From Pseudo-nitzschia pungens (taxonomy: Eukaryota > Bacillariophyta > Bacillariophyceae > Bacillariales > Bacillariaceae): 64,000 nt of DNA. How positions within the stretch are numbered: position 1 is the first letter of the stretch; every line of letters starts with the position of its first letter. A program made the position numbers and the translations under genes. This document shows, piece by piece, positions 44,201 through 55,110 of the stretch. The notes below the pieces were generated by a model. The model made no database searches and had not been told where the DNA came from. It saw nothing but the letters and a program-made list of their open reading frames with translations. The DNA is taken from positions 4,793,346-4,857,345 of the forward strand of contig CM074761.1 of NCBI GenBank assembly GCA_037355855.1, given 5' to 3'.

Positions 44201-45665
44201 TCATGCCGGTACCGTCGAGGACCGAAAGAGTGATCCAATGGCTTCGATGGCACGATCTGTACCTTCGTCATCGACATCCATGTGTGTCACGATGCGAAAA
44301 AGTTTTCCTCCTCTGCTGTATCCACCTCCGAGCTTGACACCATGTTCTCGATCCAACCGCTCTACAAACTCTTCCCGTGAGAGATTGGTGTTTTCCGGGA
44401 GAGCAAAATACACAATGTTCGTATCCACCTGTCCACCACGAAACATGTAGCACCCGTGTTCTTTCAAGGCAAGCCCGATCTATCGGTAGGGAAGGGGGAA
44501 GAGGTGATAATGACGTTCGAATCAGAAAGGAAGGAAACAAGGAACAAGGAAACAAGGAACAAACCACAACGAACGCACTCGTCGTGCAGATCCATGCTTG
44601 TAAATCGGCTCCGTCGTTGTCATACTATTCTACCAAACGCACCTTTTTGGCCCGGATGTGATCCTCCGCCAGGCGTTCTACATTGTTTTCCACGGCGTAC
44701 AAACCCATCGCTGCCACAATGCCGGCTTGCCTCATGCCCCCACCGCAACGCTTCCGGGCACGCTTTGCCAGTTCGATGAATTCCGTCCCGCCAACGAGCA
44801 CGCTCCCCAGGGGAGCACCCAATCCCTTGGAGAGGCAAATGGATACGCTGTCGACGTGCTCGCAGAGGTCCCCGACGTCCGTGTCCAGAGCCACGGCCGC
44901 GTTGAATATCCGGGCCCCGTCGACGTGCACGTTTATGCGGTTCGTTTCTTTTTTCTCGCCGTGCGCGAGCTTTCCCATCCTGTCAAAGTATTCCTTGGGC
45001 AGCGCGACACCGCCGCACATGTTGTGCGAGTTTTCGAGGCACAGCAGCTGGGTGACGGGCCAGTGATCGTCCGCACCTTTCCGCACGCAATCGAGAACGT
45101 CTTCCTCGGAGAGTTCGGCAGTCTCCGCGTCCTCGGTGACCTGGCGGGTGTGGATGCCTCCAATGGAGGAAGCATTTCCTCCCTCCCACAGATTGATGTG
45201 CGAACCGTTTCCGATGATGATTTCCGACGCCCTCGATTTGTCGCAGTGACTCAAGAGTGCTACGAGATTGGCCATGGTTCCCGTGGGGACGTAGAGCCCC
45301 CTTTCCTTTCCGAATTTGTCGGCCATCATTCCTTCCAGTTCCAAAATGGTCGGATCCTCTCCCATGACATCGTCACCCAGGGGCGCGGAGGAAGCTCTCT
45401 GTATCATGGCTTGCGTCGGAAGCGTAACGGTGTCACTTCTCAAGTCCACGATCTTGTGCTTGTCAAAGACCAAGGGAGAGGACGAAAACGATCGAACGTG
45501 CTGTTTTTGCTGTTGCTGTTGCTGTTGCTGTCGCTGTCGTTCGACCGATTTTCCCACCCGTGTCAGCGTCCTCCTTGCTGCATCACCGCATTGTTTTTGG
45601 ACGACAAGGTTCTTGGGACACAACCGTTTGAGCATGGAACTCGTGCATGCTTGTATTGCCGTCAT
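44201..45665 (-). CDS. Low-specificity L-threonine aldolase, probably mitochondrial
   Basis: PLP enzyme cleaving L-threonine or allo-threonine to glycine and acetaldehyde. Two exons: 44643-45665 and 44201-44479, separated by a 163-nt GTGCGT...ATAG intron; 433 residues. The N-terminal about 70 residues are basic with a poly-Gln run of eight and end in RSFSSSPLVF, a mitochondrial-type presequence. Family landmarks are IVDLRSDTVTLPTQAMIQRA, GDDVMGEDPT, the PLP-contacting GTMANLVALLSH, VHVDGARIFNAAV with the Asp that pairs with the pyridine nitrogen, and SICLSKGLGAPLGS with the Schiff-base Lys. The exon 2 join gives RAKK|IGLALKEHGCYMFRGGQV, and VDTNIVYF follows. The intron contains a short GGAAACAAGGAACAA duplication. 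Identification is firm; location is inferred. Confidence 0.93.
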
Positions 45666-46072
45666 CGTGAATGTCCTTGTTCCCGTTGGTTACAGACGAA
45701 AGTATCACGAAGTAAGGTTACTAATACTGTATCACTAATACGTAGTATTTGGTAATGTGTCGTTTCGTCCGAAGAAGGAAGAATTTGTCCGAGGTTGCAT
45801 TCGTACCGTAAAGCATGAGGTCTTCCGACAAAGCCGGTACAAGATTCGGCAACTCGTATCGTACCGTACCGTAATTACGTAGGAGCGAGGAAACAGGAAA
45901 CAGAATTGAGAAAGAATCAACTCAATCATCATCCCCACAGAAAGATATGACGGTAAGATTACAGCGCTGATTTCGGCACATGAACATAAAAAACAAAAAA
46001 ATATTACGAACACGATGAAAGCACGGCACCCTCCAAAAGTTAGGGTTAGGGTTACAAAAATGAGGGTTAGGG
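45666..46072. other. Spacer with GTACCGTAC words and the start of a telomere-like array
   Basis: No gene. Contains GGTACAAGATTCGGC-like and CGTACCGTACCGTAATTACG words near 45830-45880. The telomere-like repeats begin at 46038. Confidence 0.5.
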
Positions 46073-46100
46073 TTACAACAAATGAGGGTTGGGGTTACAA
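46038..46100 (+). repeat. Telomere-like TTAGGG-containing short tandem array
   Basis: Three imperfect copies of a 21-22-bp unit, each with GGGTTAGGGTTAC (third copy GGGTTGGGGTTAC) followed by an A-rich linker with ATGA. The core contains the TTAGGG telomere hexamer. It lies in a gene spacer inside the window, so it is interstitial here. Confidence 0.85.
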
Positions 46101-46471
46101 AAAATATCGTCTAAGTTTTGATGGTGCTCTGTTTCTGGGATTCCTCTCTTGTTACGAATATTGGAGTTGAATTTCGCCATGATTAACCTTACTTTACCAT
46201 GTTTGGAACGGTGATCCAACAAATGAAGGATAGAAACCGGTTCCAAGCACGGATGTCTCAATCTTTTCTCGCTAGCATGCTCATTCCTGCATTCAAAAAG
46301 CAGTCCGTCCGTGGATAGAACTCGTTCGCTTACCACTTCAATCGAATCGACGAGTCGTTGCATCTCATATTGCGTACTTTCCACTACTACGTCGTATCCC
46401 TCAATTTCCGTAAACACGGAGCGTGTCGAGAGCCGACGAGTCAACATCACTGACGGGGACGTGGCAATCAA
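46073..46471 (-). CDS. Doubtful small open frame downstream of L2HGDH
   Basis: 132 codons from an ATG at 46471 to a stop inside the telomere-like array. The middle (RLRHPCLEPVSILHLLDHRS and HGKVRLIMAKF) has protein-like composition, but no family was recognised and the C-terminus is encoded by repeat DNA. It could be a 3' fragment of a lost gene, or chance. It follows L2HGDH on the same strand by 27 bp. Confidence 0.25.
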   Translation of the reverse strand: MIATSPSVMLTRRLSTRSVFTEIEGYDVVVESTQYEMQRLVDSIEVVSERVLSTDGLLFECRNEHASEKRLRHPCLEPVSILHLLDHRSKHGKVRLIMAKFNSNIRNKRGIPETEHHQNLDDIFCNPNPHLL

Positions 46472-46498
46472 TAGGTGCCTTCATTCGAAGCTGGGTTC

Positions 46499-48064
46499 CT
46501 ATTTACATCCCATTGCTTGTTTCATGTATTCGCCGATAGCCAGACTGCTTGTCAAGCCGGGACTCTCAATGCCAAACAAATGGAATATTCGCGACTTGGA
46601 AATGGTTTTCTCAACGATCGTAAAGTCATCAAAGGTGGAGTTTTTGGATTCTTTTGATATACCTGTCGACTTTGTTCTTGCTGACGGGTGCCGTAGTTTG
46701 GGACGCACTCCTTTTTCACAGCAAATCGAAACATGATGAATTGGAAAAAAGTATGAATATGTTAGACTTCCATATTATACCAAGAAAATCAACGATGCCG
46801 GTACTTGTACGTGTAGGATACTTCATTTTGTTCCTTTGCGATCTACTTCTACTCACCAACGTAATCGGGTCTGAGTCTTTCCCGAGGAAGCGCAGGGTAA
46901 TATTTTTGTATTGCAGCTGCAAATTTGTCCGCAAGATCCGGATCGGGATTGTAATCGATATCGTTTGGATGAATGTTCGGCTCCAGCCATTCGACATCTG
47001 GACCGAATTTCGTTCCGTTTCCGCTCCAATCCAAGGTTGCGTGGATGCCGAGGCCGCCGGGTTCTGGTACGGGGTAGATGAGATGGTGAAAGGGCGAACT
47101 TCCGTCCAACCGGAAATACGTTCCTTTTGCGAAATACTGCTTTGGTGGCTGCCATCGTGGATCCGTTGTTGTTGTCGTTGTTGTTGTTGTCGTTGTCGAT
47201 GATCGATCGTGTTCAAACTCGTGCTTGTGGATTTTTGAGCCGACTTCATAGGCGTACAATCCAGCGCAGTTGATAATGGTGTCCGCACTCAACAAGGCAC
47301 CGTCTGCCTCCAGACAAACCTTATCGTCTATGAGATGGGCATCTTGTACCTCTGAGTTCAACGCAACAGTAACACCGTAATCCTCACAGTCGGACAATAA
47401 ATTGACATAAAACGAATGGGAATCCAGCACACCGGTTGACGGTGAGAAAAGGCCCCCCGTGCATTCCACATTGGGTTCCAAAGCTCGCACATCTTCCTGC
47501 GAAAGGAGGCGAACGTCGGTCACACCGTTCCGGATCGCTTGGTTGCACAACAATGGTAGATCCTTGTCGAGCTGATTTTTGTTTGTCGCCACGATCAGCT
47601 TCCCGCAATTTCGATGGGTAATTCCGCGGTCTCTGCAGTATTGATACAGTAATTCTTTTCCCCCGACGCAAAATTTTGCTTTCGCAGAACCCGAGGGATA
47701 GTAGAGTCCCTGCGTGCGTATAGAGTTGAAGCGTCAATGCAACCAGGATTCGGAATGATCGCAGACGAAAGCTGTTGAGCCGAATCTCGAACTCGGTTTT
47801 TTCTCATTGCGTGTAACCTTGCCCGACAGCGCAATTTTCTGACATTTTCCTTTCTCAAAAACAATAACGCCTTCCACGTACCGCATGGATCACCTCCGAG
47901 TTTCGCGAGGAAGTTTCCGTACATATATGAGAGGCTTTTTCTAGGAGTAAGACTTCCTTCCCCGCCTTTGCAAGCGCTCGTGTCACCGCGAGACCTACGA
48001 CCCCGGCCCCAATAACTACGACTTGAGAATGAAACGACGCAGATGCCTTCGAGGCTAGCAGCAT
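46499..48064 (-). CDS. L2HGDH: L-2-hydroxyglutarate dehydrogenase, FAD-dependent
   Basis: Oxidises L-2-hydroxyglutarate, a side product of malate dehydrogenase, to 2-oxoglutarate; normally mitochondrial. Three exons: 47882-48064, 46857-47709 and 46499-46710, with introns of 172 nt (GTACGT...GCAG) and 146 nt (GTGAGT...AAAAG); 416 codons. The FAD dinucleotide-binding motif [20 protein letters not shown] sits at residue 15 and is followed by [17 protein letters not shown], characteristic of the family. Others are [58 protein letters not shown] and the end [17 protein letters not shown]. An uninterrupted Thr run of 11 (ACA/ACG repeat) interrupts the substrate domain near residue 240. A clear targeting peptide is not seen at the short N-terminus. 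Confidence 0.93.
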
Positions 48065-48682
48065 TGCCCCAGTGGAAAAAGGAATTCAAAGATTTTTGTG
48101 GGGTCTGAATTGCTTGGCGGCCGGTCTAATGCCTCCTGCCCGTTTTCGCAGCAGAAGTATTTCCAAGTCTTCCCAAGCCTTTCTCTTAGGGACGAGATGA
48201 TTGAGGCCTCATTGCAGTGAACGAGGAAAGTGTGTCGTTGGTCGGTTGTTCAGTTTGCTCTTCGTCTTTTTGGCGCAACAGTAAACCTTAAAATCACAAA
48301 AGGAGAATGATCGAATGAAAATTGGACCAACTCGAATCATTGTTCACATAAAAATTCTTGTGAACAAGTACCGGTAAGTTACGGTTACGTACCGTATACT
48401 CCTCTCGGTTGCCATTTTGAAATGAAACACGGGAAGTTAATGTCTACCGTAACCTTACCACATGAAGATGCTACAGGAGCAACAAAGACAGTGTAGTGTG
48501 GAGTAAAGGTGCGACACTTGTGTACAAGTCTTCTGATTTGGATCTATCTCGTCACTACGTGTGGCAAGAAACATCGAAAGTGAAAAAAAGATCCATGCTT
48601 ACTTTGGATTACAATGATTGGTTTCACCCAGAAATGTTTTGTTTTGTTGTAAACGCACGTGTCCTGATTCCTTTGTTGAAAC
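48065..48682. other. Spacer between L2HGDH and SART1, no gene recognised
   Basis: 618 bp in a head-to-tail arrangement. Contains ACCGGTAAGTTACGGTTACG-type words near 48370-48400 and CCGTAACCTTACC near 48450. The open frame at 48496-48717 overlaps the SART1 end and is not supported. Confidence 0.5.
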
Positions 48683-51115
48683 TCATGTTTTGTGGACGAC
48701 AAACGCTTTGCCTGTAGCCTTCTGCGTAGCTCTCAGTGCGCCCAAAGTTCCAACGGTGGTTCCATCGCGGGCAGCAGATACTTGACCGGATGCCATGCGA
48801 GCCTCCGCTTGTTCTCTAGCAATTTGTTTGAGGCGCTTTTCCTCTTTCTTCTTGCTGGCTCCATGACCATGAAATTGGTAGCAAAGATCGCGGTATGCTT
48901 CCTTTTGAGTGAGCAACCTACCGTGTTTGTCGCGGTATTCAAGTTTGATTTCGCGCTTGGCAAGTTCCCTGTCCTTTTCTGTTGCATTATGCCCGATCGT
49001 AACCACTTTCTGTAGATCCAAGGGCTCGTAATTGTCATAGTTTCTCTCATCCTTTGCTCTCCCTCGCAACTCCTCCTTTCCACCGTGTCGGCCGGTGATT
49101 TCACCAGTGGTTCTCAGCATCGAGACGAAACTAGAGAGACCACGACCGACCCCAACGGAACGCGCGGTCGAACCATCGAATTCGGATTGAAGATTGTCCT
49201 CTTTTACTTCCTTGGCAAGCTCTTCCATATCTGCGTCTTCGACCTCTTCATTATTTTCGACGTTTGTGTTTTCGACAGCCATGGCCGCCGATTTGTCACC
49301 GGCTTTTGGCGCCGACTTGTCTCTGCCATCAGTCGTAAATGCGCTGGTATTGAAGGTAGTTTCTTCCTTCTGCTTCTGTGATTCTCTTTCCTTCTGCTGG
49401 GTACGAGCTCGAATTGCTCTGGAAAACTCACGCGTATCATCGATTGAAAAAGAGATTCCGGATGATTCTTTCGCACCCTCGCTTCCCGCAGAGGACGATT
49501 TCACAGCCTCGGCAACAGCGTTTGCTCCGATCGACGACGCTTTGTTCATTTCCCGTAGACGATTCAACCGTCTTGCTTTTGCGAGTGCAGCATTCAAGAA
49601 AGAATCGTCGGGCTCGTCGTCCGCAACGTCGGCATTGTCGACTTCTTTCTTTGCTGTTCTGGTTTCGAAAGCTTTGCGAGTCCGCTCGTTTCCCTTTTCC
49701 ATGATTTTCTCGTAGTTCAACCGTTTTGTCTGCGGCTTTGGTTGCTGTTGCAAATTGATCGCGTTCTCACTGGACTGCATCTCTTCGTCGTCGTCGTTAT
49801 CGTCATCTGTTCTGCGCCGTTTCTGCAGACTTGATGATGCGCTCGATTCCGCAGTTTTTTCCAATGTTGATAGCAAATTGTTGTCTGCTTTAGTTCCAAT
49901 CGCAGCAGAGACAGACGCCAAATTTTCGTTTCTTTCGTCTCCGTCCTCGTCCTCGTCGTCATCAATATCTGCCCTTCGCCGCTTTTTCTTGCTCTTGCTC
50001 TTGCTCTTTTTCTTTTTTTTGAACTTCGTTTTTTCCTTCGACTTTTTCCGCTTGGCCTTCAATTCCTCTTCTTCCTCTATTGTCATGTAATCGCTAGAAA
50101 CCGCATCTCCTTTCCAAACCAAGGAAATTGCCTCCCCATTCTTGACTCTGTCAAAGTCCGTTTTGGAAGCATCCACCGAGGCAGTCTTCTCGGATCCTAT
50201 TCGAAAACCTTGACCTCGGCGTTCGTTTTCTTTGCCAAAACTACCACCTCGATCTTGATGAGACGGTCCAAGCGTTCCCCCGAGCTCTTCAAACTCATCG
50301 TCATCAAATCCAGCATACCCACCCGCTCGGCCCATGCCCATTTCCAGCATTCTCTTTTTTCGAAGCCCGTCTCGTTGTTTTTCCTGCTCCGTGAAACCGA
50401 TATTTTCGAGAGCATCTTCTTCTTCATTGATGCCGACTACTTTGTTGGATACGAATGTTTTGGTTTGCAATATCGGTGCATCTGCCAACGTGAGCACGGC
50501 ATCTTCCCCGGCCTCTAGGCCCGCCATGCTATTTCTGACTCGCATTCCCTCCAAATCGGTTTCGTCATAATTTCCCTCTTGTCCGTTCGGGTTTTGCTCC
50601 TTTTTCTTTTTCTTCTTGTTCTTTTTGGCGGGTGCCTCTGTTTGCTGCCTCATCCTCACCGCCCAATCATCATCGTTCTTGTTCTCGTCGGCTTCGTCAC
50701 CAAGACCCAGGGTGGAAGTTCCAAACGTTTTGGCAGCACCATCTTCCACTTGTCGCCGAAGCTTGGCGCGTTCGATCCGCTGCGAGGCTTCCTCCTGCTC
50801 ACCGGTATTTTCGGCCGGCTTGTGGATCTCCTTTTTCGCGCTCTCACCGGCCCCGCCGGCATTCGTGCGGAGGGGTGCGAGCCCCAGCTTTTCTCGCAAT
50901 TTGTTCGTCTCCTCGACGGACAGTTCCAACGCCTCCTCTTCGTCCCGTTTGCCACCAACATCGGATGACCCTCGTTCCCTCGAGGCGGATGAATCTAGTC
51001 CGGCACCGGATCCCCCGGTGGAGTCCTTGTCGATGCGCAATGGCTTCAACCCGAGCTTTTCCCGCAATTTATTGGTCTCCTCGATCGAGAGCTCGATCAC
51101 CTCTTCGGATGGCAT
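48683..51115 (-). CDS. SART1: U4/U6.U5 tri-snRNP protein SART1/Snu66 with two HIND motifs
   Basis: Snu66/SART1 joins the tri-snRNP and is needed for its recruitment to the spliceosome. Single intact exon, 810 residues. The N-terminus has two copies of the Hub1-interacting (HIND) motif: IELSIEETNKLREKLGLKPL at residue 7 and LELSVEETNKLREKLGLAPL about 55 residues later. A basic/acidic coiled region follows, with GLEAGEDAVLTLADAPILQTK, a typical SART1 element, and KKRMLEMGMGRAGGYAGFDD. The C-terminus carries the conserved GLSSFVSMLRTTGEITG, then LEYRDKHGRLLTQKEAYRDL and CYQFHGHGASKKKEEKRLKQ, the family signature. Lys-rich low-complexity stretches lie between. PRP8, another tri-snRNP component, lies 8 kb away on the same strand. 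Confidence 0.95.
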   Translation of the reverse strand: MPSEEVIELSIEETNKLREKLGLKPLRIDKDSTGGSGAGLDSSASRERGSSDVGGKRDEEEALELSVEETNKLREKLGLAPLRTNAGGAGESAKKEIHKPAENTGEQEEASQRIERAKLRRQVEDGAAKTFGTSTLGLGDEADENKNDDDWAVRMRQQTEAPAKKNKKKKKKEQNPNGQEGNYDETDLEGMRVRNSMAGLEAGEDAVLTLADAPILQTKTFVSNKVVGINEEEDALENIGFTEQEKQRDGLRKKRMLEMGMGRAGGYAGFDDDEFEELGGTLGPSHQDRGGSFGKENERRGQGFRIGSEKTASVDASKTDFDRVKNGEAISLVWKGDAVSSDYMTIEEEEELKAKRKKSKEKTKFKKKKKSKSKSKKKRRRADIDDDEDEDGDERNENLASVSAAIGTKADNNLLSTLEKTAESSASSSLQKRRRTDDDNDDDEEMQSSENAINLQQQPKPQTKRLNYEKIMEKGNERTRKAFETRTAKKEVDNADVADDEPDDSFLNAALAKARRLNRLREMNKASSIGANAVAEAVKSSSAGSEGAKESSGISFSIDDTREFSRAIRARTQQKERESQKQKEETTFNTSAFTTDGRDKSAPKAGDKSAAMAVENTNVENNEEVEDADMEELAKEVKEDNLQSEFDGSTARSVGVGRGLSSFVSMLRTTGEITGRHGGKEELRGRAKDERNYDNYEPLDLQKVVTIGHNATEKDRELAKREIKLEYRDKHGRLLTQKEAYRDLCYQFHGHGASKKKEEKRLKQIAREQAEARMASGQVSAARDGTTVGTLGALRATQKATGKAFVVHKT

Positions 51116-51882
51116 CGTGAATGGCCCAAGTTTTGCGGTTGTTTTGAAAAAACACGGATAGCCTCCTGTTCGATTGATTGATGTCCGATGCCTAGTCTCG
51201 TTTTCCGTTGTTGAAAATTGATCGTTCGGGAACGTCGAAAGGACTCAGAACTACGAAGTAAGAAAGACGATGATATACGGTAAAAGTATGAAGGACGCTT
51301 GACTCTTTGTTTCCAAACATCCTTTCGATCGAAGTCCGAAGCCCGCAACTACGTTCCTCTCTAAACCTTACAGTAATTAATTACTGTTGTGTTCTCCATA
51401 GGTAAGGTAACTTAGGCATTCCTTAGCGACAAAAGGAGCATCATGTGGGTTTGAAAAACTGGAAGAATAACTGGTGAAGGTCAGACCACTCTGAAAAGTG
51501 TTCATAGTTCATAGCTTGTTCATAAAAAATACGTAGTAATTTTAAATCCTTACCGTACCGTAATTACGATAAGTTACCAATTTCACAGAAGATGAAAGGT
51601 GACGGCTTTACCAGTTCTCTAGTTCTCTGCAATGAAACTGCATTCGATGAACACAAGGATCCCATGATGTTGACGAGTATTGAGATGAATCACATCGTTT
51701 CGTTGAATAAAATCATGTCTTCTACAATAAAAGACCGTGAACCTACTTTTTGATCTGCGAAATGTGCATCGACTACCATCCTCCCTTATATCTGCAAGAT
51801 GCACGTAGTAGGACCAGCAAAGTGAGAAGAAGAAGTGTACCTCTACAGTATTATGCATTACAATCTATGTGGGTAAGATCAA
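51116..51882. other. Spacer between SART1 and HADHA, no gene recognised
   Basis: 767 bp. Short frames at 51097-51348, 51619-51858 and 51750-52097 overlap neighbouring genes or show no resemblance. Contains CTTACCGTACCGTAATTACG near 51549. Confidence 0.5.
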
Positions 51883-54446
51883 TCAATCGGTATAGAACTT
51901 CTTGTCTTTCATGGCATAGTCCTTCAGCAGTTGACAGGGTTCGAATTGTGGCCCGTATTTATCGGCAAATGAGTTCATCATATCGACATAGTCCGAAACA
52001 CCAACCTGGTCTAGGTACCGGAAGGGTCCCCCACGAAATGGAGCAAATCCAGTACCAAACACGAGGCCAATATCACCAACTACCGGGTTTTCGATGATTT
52101 CATCCTCGAGGCATTTTGCGGCTTCGTTCACAAACCTCGAGATAATTCTGTTCTGGATTTCGGCCTCGTCGAGATTCAGGTCTCGGGTCACAAATTCCTG
52201 CAAATATGCCTTCACATCTGGACTGATGGTCTTCCCCTTTTTCTTTTTGTCGTATGTGTAAAATCCTTGGCCCGATTTCTTCCCGAGCCATCCCTTGCCA
52301 ATCATGTTCTTCATGACATCGATGTTTCCACCGTCCATGCGAACACCTAGATCTGCATCCGAAAGGAAACTCGCAACATGAGAAGTAATGTCGATACCAA
52401 CCTCGTCCGCTAGTGTTACCGGACCGACTGGCATACCAAAATTCTTAACAGATTTGTCTAGCTTGTCCAAAGAGACTCCATCGCATACCAAGGCGCTGAC
52501 CTCCACAAGAAATGGGCCCAGGCACCTATTCACATAGAACCCAGGGACATCCTTGACGACAATACACGTTTTGCCTTGTTTCGTTCCAACATCGAACGCG
52601 GTAGCCTTCGTTGTTTCGCTTGTGCTATCATGTGGAATAATTTCCAGCAGTGGCATAGACGGCACCGGTGAAAAGTAGTGCATGCCAATGATGTTTTCGG
52701 GACGTTGTGAACCTTCGGCGATCGCTCCAATAGGAATCGCCGACGTGTTGGTTGCAAACACACAATGCTCCGGTGTCAATGCCTCGACATCGGCGACGAT
52801 TTTCTTTTTCAGGTCCAAATCTTCGAAAACGGCTTCGATCACCATATCTGCCTTCCCAAAGTGTCTGTCCAAGTTGGCACTACCATCGGTCAGGCCAACC
52901 AAGTTGGAGGTATTGAGGTTGTGTTGAAATTTAGTCAGGCGCCTCCGTTTCAGTTTTTTGTCCCAATTGTCTCTCATGTAGGATTCACCCCGCGCAATAG
53001 CTTCGTCATTTCTATCCTTGAGAAGAACCGATACGCCCTTTTCGGCAGTGATTTGAGCTATTCCTGCCCCCATGAGACCCGCCCCCATGACAGCCACCGT
53101 TTCTACGGGGGTTGCGGCATTTCCGTGAAAGGGATTCTTCTTCATCTGAGTCATTCCATCGAATATCCCGATGAGCGCTTCCGATTCTTTTGTTGCCGCA
53201 AGTTTTGCGAATTCTTCGCGTTCGTTCTCAAACTTTGTTGCGGGATTGGATATGCCATGCTGCACGCATCGAATGATCGCGTTCGGTGCGGGATAGTTGC
53301 CATTTGTATTTTTCTGCACCATCTTTTCGATTTGATTCCACACGAGTTTTCGCCCGATCCATGTATCTTCCAACAAGCGATTCATCAAGGATTTGGGTTT
53401 CGTCTTTGGCTTGAGCTTCCCGTTCACAATGTCAATCGCACTCTTGATCGCGTCTTTTTCGACCGACTGCGGAGCGACAACCATATCAACGAGTCCCATT
53501 TTCTTGGCTTTGTCAGGGCGGATGTCTTTGCCCGTCAACATCATATCCATTGCATTCTGGAGACCGACAAGCTCTCGAAGATTCTGGGTCCCTCCAAATC
53601 CAGGAAGCAATCCGAGCTTGACTTCCGGTAAACCGAGCTAAAAATTAGGTGAAAACAACAGGTCGGAACGAACGAAATTCGGGTTAGACTGATGCGCATC
53701 AAATAATCTCATCACTTATTGCGGACGTGCATTCACGGTTCCTACCGATCTGTCTTACCTTGGTTTTCGAGGAGTTGGAACAAACACGATAGTCACACCA
53801 CATGGCCCATTCGAGACCCCCGCCCAACGCCGGGCCGTCGATGGCCGCTACCAGCGGAATTTTTTTCTCTCGCATGTGCTTGAAAAAGTTGATGCCTTCC
53901 TCGATCAAACCGACCAGATCCTGCTTGTTTTCTATCCGTTTGATATCAAAAATGTCCGCGCCAGCAATGAACATGCCCGGCTTGGCGGATGAGAAGACGA
54001 CGGCCTTTACATCGGCGTTGCTTTCGATTTCTTCCGCCCACAATTTTTGGGCTTCCTCGGAAAGTGCAAAGCTAATGGAAGTTGACCTTTTTCGGACAAT
54101 CGAATCGGATGATTGCGACGCCCTCCGGGGTGAATTCTACGTTCGTGAAAAATTCGTATTTTCGTTCGGCCGTTGGGGTAAACCGCGGAACGTTGGTTTC
54201 GTTGTTGGTGGCAGCGGCGGGAGCGTCGTCACTCTCGACAGAATTTTCTTCCTCGACAACGGAAGCAACCGCGGATTGGAATCGCACAGACCGGGTGGAC
54301 CTCGTCGACTTAGGAAAAGCCTCAATGGTCATTTGCGCTGGTCTGGATTGCGCAAACGCCGAGGGAATGCGAGAAGTTAGAGCCCTTCTCGACTCTCGAG
54401 CTAGAGTCGAGGAGACCAATCGGCTTGCGGCAATTTTTCGTAGCAT
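51883..54446 (-). CDS. HADHA: Mitochondrial trifunctional protein alpha subunit (enoyl-CoA hydratase / 3-hydroxyacyl-CoA dehydrogenase), one frame disruption
   Basis: Performs hydration and NAD-dependent dehydrogenation in mitochondrial fatty-acid beta-oxidation. Exons 53759-54446 and 51883-53637, joined across a 121-nt GTAAGA...TTTAG intron. The N-terminus MLRKIAASRLVSSTLARESR is an amphipathic mitochondrial presequence. The crotonase domain shows GMFIAGADIFDIKRIE (oxyanion hole) and DGPALGGGLEWAMWCDYRV. The dehydrogenase half has the Rossmann motif VAVMGAGLMGAGIAQITAEK, the catalytic-His segment IIGMHYFSPVPSMPLLEI and the end FGTGFAPFRGGPFRYLDQVG. The frame changes once near 54080: KVN is followed by one extra base (GTC AAC T TCC ATT), after which SISFALSEEAQKLWAEE continues. 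Discounting that base gives 814 codons. The beta (thiolase) subunit is not in the window. Confidence 0.93.
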
Positions 54447-55110
54447 TGTCCTCTACGGATTGGATATTAATTTTGCTGAAGAGATGGAAGCAATTTTGTC
54501 TTTGTTATATGGTCGGTGGTAAGGTTAAGTTTGTGAGAGAAGAGACATTGCTTCAGGATGGAAAAAGAGAACTCGTCGGTGTCAACAGGGCAACAGCCAA
54601 CAAAAGCAAAAAGGTTTCGATCTCGAAAAAGTGAGGAGTTGATGTGAGAATTCTTTCTTTTGGTGGGATGACACCTGACATCTACTGATCGTGACGCGTT
54701 CCATCAGACCATAACACGATTGGATCACTCGTGACTGGAACGTGTAAGCAGGGAACACTCCGAAAAGCGACAGAGGTGCACTAATTTTGTATTTTCGTGA
54801 CTTCCAAAAAATACAGAAACCTTACTTGTAGTGACCATGAGTAAGGTACCGTAACCTTACCGGTAGTGACCTTGTAGCTGTGCAATGATACTACGGAAGG
54901 CTTACTCCTTCGAAGTTACGAACTACCGGTAATCTAACTGTAAGGTTTACTTCGTAGTAGTAGTCTCGAAATAATAGTGAACACAAAGATTTCTGTATGT
55001 ACCGGTACTTGTACTTGTATCCCTAAAACTTACAATTTATTTTCATAGCCATTCTTGTATCTTTGCCGACAGCTTCGGATGAAGGAACACCCAAGCGGCT
55101 GGGAACGAGT
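54447..55110. other. Spacer between HADHA and TGS1, no gene recognised
   Basis: 664 bp containing GGTAAGGTTAAG, GTACCGTAACCTTACCGG and ACCGGTACTTGTACTTG words near 54520 and 54840-55020. No supported open frame. Confidence 0.5.

Noticed and set aside
46038..46100. True chromosome end
   Set aside because: Genes continue normally on both sides and the array is only about 60 bp, so it is interstitial.
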